Shown here piece by piece: positions 7,941 to 9,189 of a stretch of DNA of 9,189 bases. Numbering within the stretch: position 1 is the first letter of the stretch; each line of letters opens with the position of its first letter. Source of the DNA: WRIS01 sp964345475 (GTDB lineage Bacteria; Actinomycetota; Coriobacteriia; Coriobacteriales; Eggerthellaceae). The position numbers were made by a program, and so were the translations under genes. Below the pieces are notes generated by a model that had not been told where the DNA came from, ran no database searches, and saw only the letters and a program-made list of their open reading frames with translations. The stretch covers positions 1 through 9,189 of the forward strand of contig CAYFQW010000028.1 of assembly GCA_964345475.1 (NCBI GenBank), written 5' to 3'.

Positions 7941-7968
7941 AGAATATGTTGTACGTACAACATATTCT
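7941..7968. promoter_or_regulatory. Perfect 28-bp palindrome, probable toxin-antitoxin operator
   Basis: AGAATATGTTGTAC is followed immediately by its exact reverse complement, with no spacer and no mismatch. It ends 29 bases before the antitoxin ATG, where ribbon-helix-helix antitoxins of type II systems normally bind to repress their own operon. TTGAGG at 7919-7924 could be a -35 element with the -10 inside the palindrome, but no -10 stands out. No T-tract follows, so terminator function is unlikely. Confidence 0.7.
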
Positions 7969-7982
7969 ATGAGATCAATTCT

Positions 7983-7990
7983 GGAGGGAG
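7983..7990 (+). promoter_or_regulatory. Ribosome-binding site that decides the antitoxin start
   Basis: GGAGGGAG lies seven bases before the ATG at 7998. The open frame extends back to an ATG at 7938, but that start has no such site and would translate straight through the palindrome. Confidence 0.8.
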
Positions 7991-7997
7991 TATTCCT

Positions 7998-8312
7998 ATG
8001 AGTACCGCCGACGTAATGGTTACAGCCCGCATGGCGCGGGAAAAAAAAGAGGCGGGCAACCGTATTCTTTCAGAACTAGGAAAAAGTCCCTCTGAAATCA
8101 TAAATGAACTTTATGACTACACCATAAAGAACAAAAGCCTGCCATTTCCAGAACCGAAATCTGAGCCTGTGACGGGTAAGGTCCTGGAAGAGGCCCTCGA
8201 TTTTATCGACAGTATCCCGAGGCGGTCAGCATCGAGATACTCCATGATGACAGATGATGAAATACGGAGGGAAAGGCTTATCGACAAGGACTTAAGCGAA
8301 AGAACATTCTAA
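7998..8312 (+). CDS. RelB/DinJ-family antitoxin (ribbon-helix-helix)
   Basis: A 104-residue protein whose first half matches the RelB/DinJ antitoxin pattern: a beta strand DVMVTARM (about 5-12), a helix rich in Lys/Glu, ILSELG, then SPSEIINELYDYTIKNKSLPF (about 31-51). In this family the strand pairs in a dimer and contacts DNA. The remaining charged C-terminal half (about 52-104) would be the flexible part that wraps and neutralises the toxin. It ends in TAATG overlapping the toxin start, so the two are translationally coupled. Autorepression through the palindrome just upstream is the likely regulation. DinJ-type antitoxins are more familiar beside RelE/YafQ toxins; here the partner is a PIN protein. 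Confidence 0.83.
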   Translation: MSTADVMVTARMAREKKEAGNRILSELGKSPSEIINELYDYTIKNKSLPFPEPKSEPVTGKVLEEALDFIDSIPRRSASRYSMMTDDEIRRERLIDKDLSERTF

Positions 8313-8779
8313 TGAAAGTCCTCGTAGATAGCAATATCCTCATCGATTACCTTGCGCGGAGAGAGCCATTTTACCAGGAGGCCCGAAAGTTAATGCTATT
8401 CGGATATCTCAGAGAGGCCGAGTTATGGTTGAGTTCGTTTCAGATAACCGACCTGTTCTATATCTTGTCCGATGGAGGAAAGATGCAGTTAGCTCGGGAT
8501 GCCACGGCATCGTTAGAAAAACTTCGCCAATTTGTGAGAATAAGTCCGCTTACAGGCGATGATATTGATGCTGCACTAGAGCTTGGGTGGGAAGATTTCG
8601 AGGACGCTTGCCTTTTCCAAATCGCCCATAAAGAGAAAGTGAACTTCATACTATCGCGTGATGAGCGAGGCTTTGCAAGATCGCCCATTGCCGTATTCAA
8701 CGCAAACGGGTTTTTTGAGCACCTTCATGATACGGGTAGGCTCATGTATAGTGAGGTTATTCTACAGGAGGAGCTATAG
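8312..8779 (+). CDS. PIN-domain ribonuclease toxin (VapC-like, PIN_3 type)
   Basis: A 155-residue protein with a PIN nuclease fold, predicted to cut RNA with a divalent metal and act as toxin when the antitoxin is lost. It opens MKVLVDSNILIDYL with D6 as the first metal ligand. D47 in SSFQITDLFYIL stands where many relatives have Glu. The WEDFEDACLFQIA segment supplies D95 and D98, and SRDERGFARSP supplies D117. These are the usual acidic positions, so the site looks intact. The C-terminal NANGFFEHL resembles the final helix of PIN_3 proteins. Its ATG shares one base with the antitoxin stop and has no strong ribosome-binding site of its own, so translation probably depends on coupling. The RNA target cannot be read from sequence. 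Confidence 0.84.
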   Translation: MKVLVDSNILIDYLARREPFYQEARKLMLFGYLREAELWLSSFQITDLFYILSDGGKMQLARDATASLEKLRQFVRISPLTGDDIDAALELGWEDFEDACLFQIAHKEKVNFILSRDERGFARSPIAVFNANGFFEHLHDTGRLMYSEVILQEEL

Positions 8780-8933
8780 TCCCGTCATCTCTTCTTTCGT
8801 GCGCATGTGCATAAAAGCATTCTTTCCCTGCTTATTGTATTTGAAGTTTTATGCTTACCGAGCTGTCGCATTCGATAGGTGACGGCTAGAAGCTCATTAT
8901 CCAGATCCTGAAGAGCATTACGCTTCCAAAAAT

Positions 8934-8983
8934 ATACTAGTATGAGAGATTCATTAATAAAAATGAGTCTCTCATACTAGTAT
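8934..8983. repeat. Near-perfect inverted repeat with 22-bp arms
   Basis: The arms at 8934-8955 and 8962-8983 are reverse complements except for one G/T position, around the loop AATAAA. Each arm begins or ends with the ten-base palindrome ATACTAGTAT (8934-8943 and 8974-8983), so the two palindromes are 40 bases apart. No T-tract follows. It lies 154 nt past the toxin stop and upstream of a probable gene start at 9147. A paired protein-binding operator is more likely than a terminator. Confidence 0.65.
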
Positions 8984-9024
8984 GCTGATTTATGGATAGG
9001 CATACTGATTACGTGATGAGTATG
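8939..9024. promoter_or_regulatory. Array of AGTATG half-sites at 40-base spacing
   Basis: AGTATG occurs on the + strand at 8939, 8979 and 9019, exactly 40 bases apart. Its complement CATACT occurs at 8973 and 9001. The sites form inverted pairs, including CATACT-N12-AGTATG at 9001-9024. Spacing near four helical turns would put the three sites on one DNA face. Probably an operator array for the gene beginning at 9147; the binding protein is unknown. Confidence 0.45.
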
Positions 9025-9060
9025 AGCAACGCGCGTGATTAACTGTGGGCACCTTGGGGG

Positions 9061-9109
9061 ATCGATTGGAAAGGAACCAATCGATTGAGTCGTTGAGCAA
9101 GCAGCGACT
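9061..9109 (+). repeat. Two tandem hairpins in the leader before position 9147
   Basis: ATCGATTGG (9061-9069) pairs perfectly with CCAATCGAT (9077-9085) around AAAGGAA. AGTCGTTG (9088-9095) pairs with CAGCGACT (9102-9109) with one G-U pair around AGCAAG. Neither has a T-tract. They could be leader RNA structure or further protein-binding sites. Apart from the repeats from 8934 on, I see nothing in the 367-nt gap 8780-9146. Confidence 0.5.
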
Positions 9110-9146
9110 TAGCTTAAAACAAGAGGGGCGGAAAGGGGGGTGATCT

Positions 9147-9189
9147 GTGTCAAGTTTTCGGACACTAGGCCGCGAGTTGCTCCATCGAT
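9147..9189 (+). CDS. Start of an unidentified gene, cut by the window edge
   Basis: A GTG codon at 9147 follows the purine-rich GGAAAGGGGGG (9130-9140) at six bases, with an in-frame stop at 9141-9143 just before it. The 14 readable codons give MSSFRTLGRELLHR. A short polar start of the form RxLxRELLHR is common at the cytoplasmic N-terminus of FtsX/MacB-type ABC transporter permeases, but 14 residues cannot establish this. The palindromic region upstream would suit a regulated promoter for it. Confidence 0.4.
   Translation, partial: MSSFRTLGRELLHR

Noticed and set aside
7941..7968. The 28-bp palindrome as a XerCD dif-type recombination site (same length).
   Set aside because: The arms do not resemble the known dif arms, there is no six-base spacer and no recombinase gene in view; its place before a ribbon-helix-helix antitoxin explains it better.
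8809..8854. GCATAAAA and TTTTATGC as a terminator for the toxin-antitoxin operon.
   Set aside because: The eight-base stem is AT-rich with a 30-base loop and no T-tract follows.
8934..8983. The long inverted repeat as insertion-sequence ends or a miniature transposon.
   Set aside because: The arms are separated by only six bases, no transposase is present and no flanking target duplication is visible.
1..9189. CRISPR array, tRNA or rRNA genes.
   Set aside because: No direct-repeat/spacer series, cloverleaf or conserved rRNA segment was recognised on either strand.

Overview
The window reads as a chromosomal accessory segment of a Gram-positive bacterium. Every protein in the first 7.7 kb belongs to a sortase-assembled surface pilus. 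The style of these proteins (GLUG-type beta-helix repeats, CxC...CPL[FY] cysteine modules, a SpaA domain with a two-cysteine insertion) and the mid-range base composition resemble gut Actinobacteria of the class Coriobacteriia. That placement is inferred from general resemblance, not from a marker gene.

Positions 9-7657 hold a compact three-gene pilus locus, all on the + strand. It has a 1649-residue adhesin, probably the tip subunit, with a non-canonical MPHSG anchor. Next is a 530-residue major pilin with signal peptide, pilin-motif lysine, D2-type isopeptide domain, SpaA-like domain and LPVTG anchor. Last is a 272-residue class C sortase that would join the pilin lysine to sorting-signal threonines. 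Adhesin and pilin are 79 nt apart with no terminator between them. Pilin and sortase are separated by two RNA hairpins, the second a convincing intrinsic terminator, so sortase expression is probably kept low by partial read-through.

Positions 7658-7997 hold no convincing protein gene. There is a candidate promoter, a structured stretch, and a strong hairpin plus T-rich tract. Together they could be the tail of the pilus transcript or an independent small RNA of about 150 nt. Just downstream is a perfect 28-bp palindrome, the probable operator of the next operon.

Positions 7998-8779 encode a type II toxin-antitoxin pair: a RelB/DinJ-like ribbon-helix-helix antitoxin and a PIN-domain (VapC-like) ribonuclease toxin, overlapping by one base (TAATG).

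Positions 8780-9146 are non-coding and rich in inverted repeats. A near-perfect 22-bp-arm inverted repeat carries two copies of a ten-base palindrome (ATACTAGTAT). The half-site AGTATG recurs exactly every 40 bases three times. Two more hairpins lie before a ribosome-binding site and a GTG start. The last 43 bases are probably the 5' end of another gene, cut by the window edge, and the repeat cluster is probably its regulatory region.
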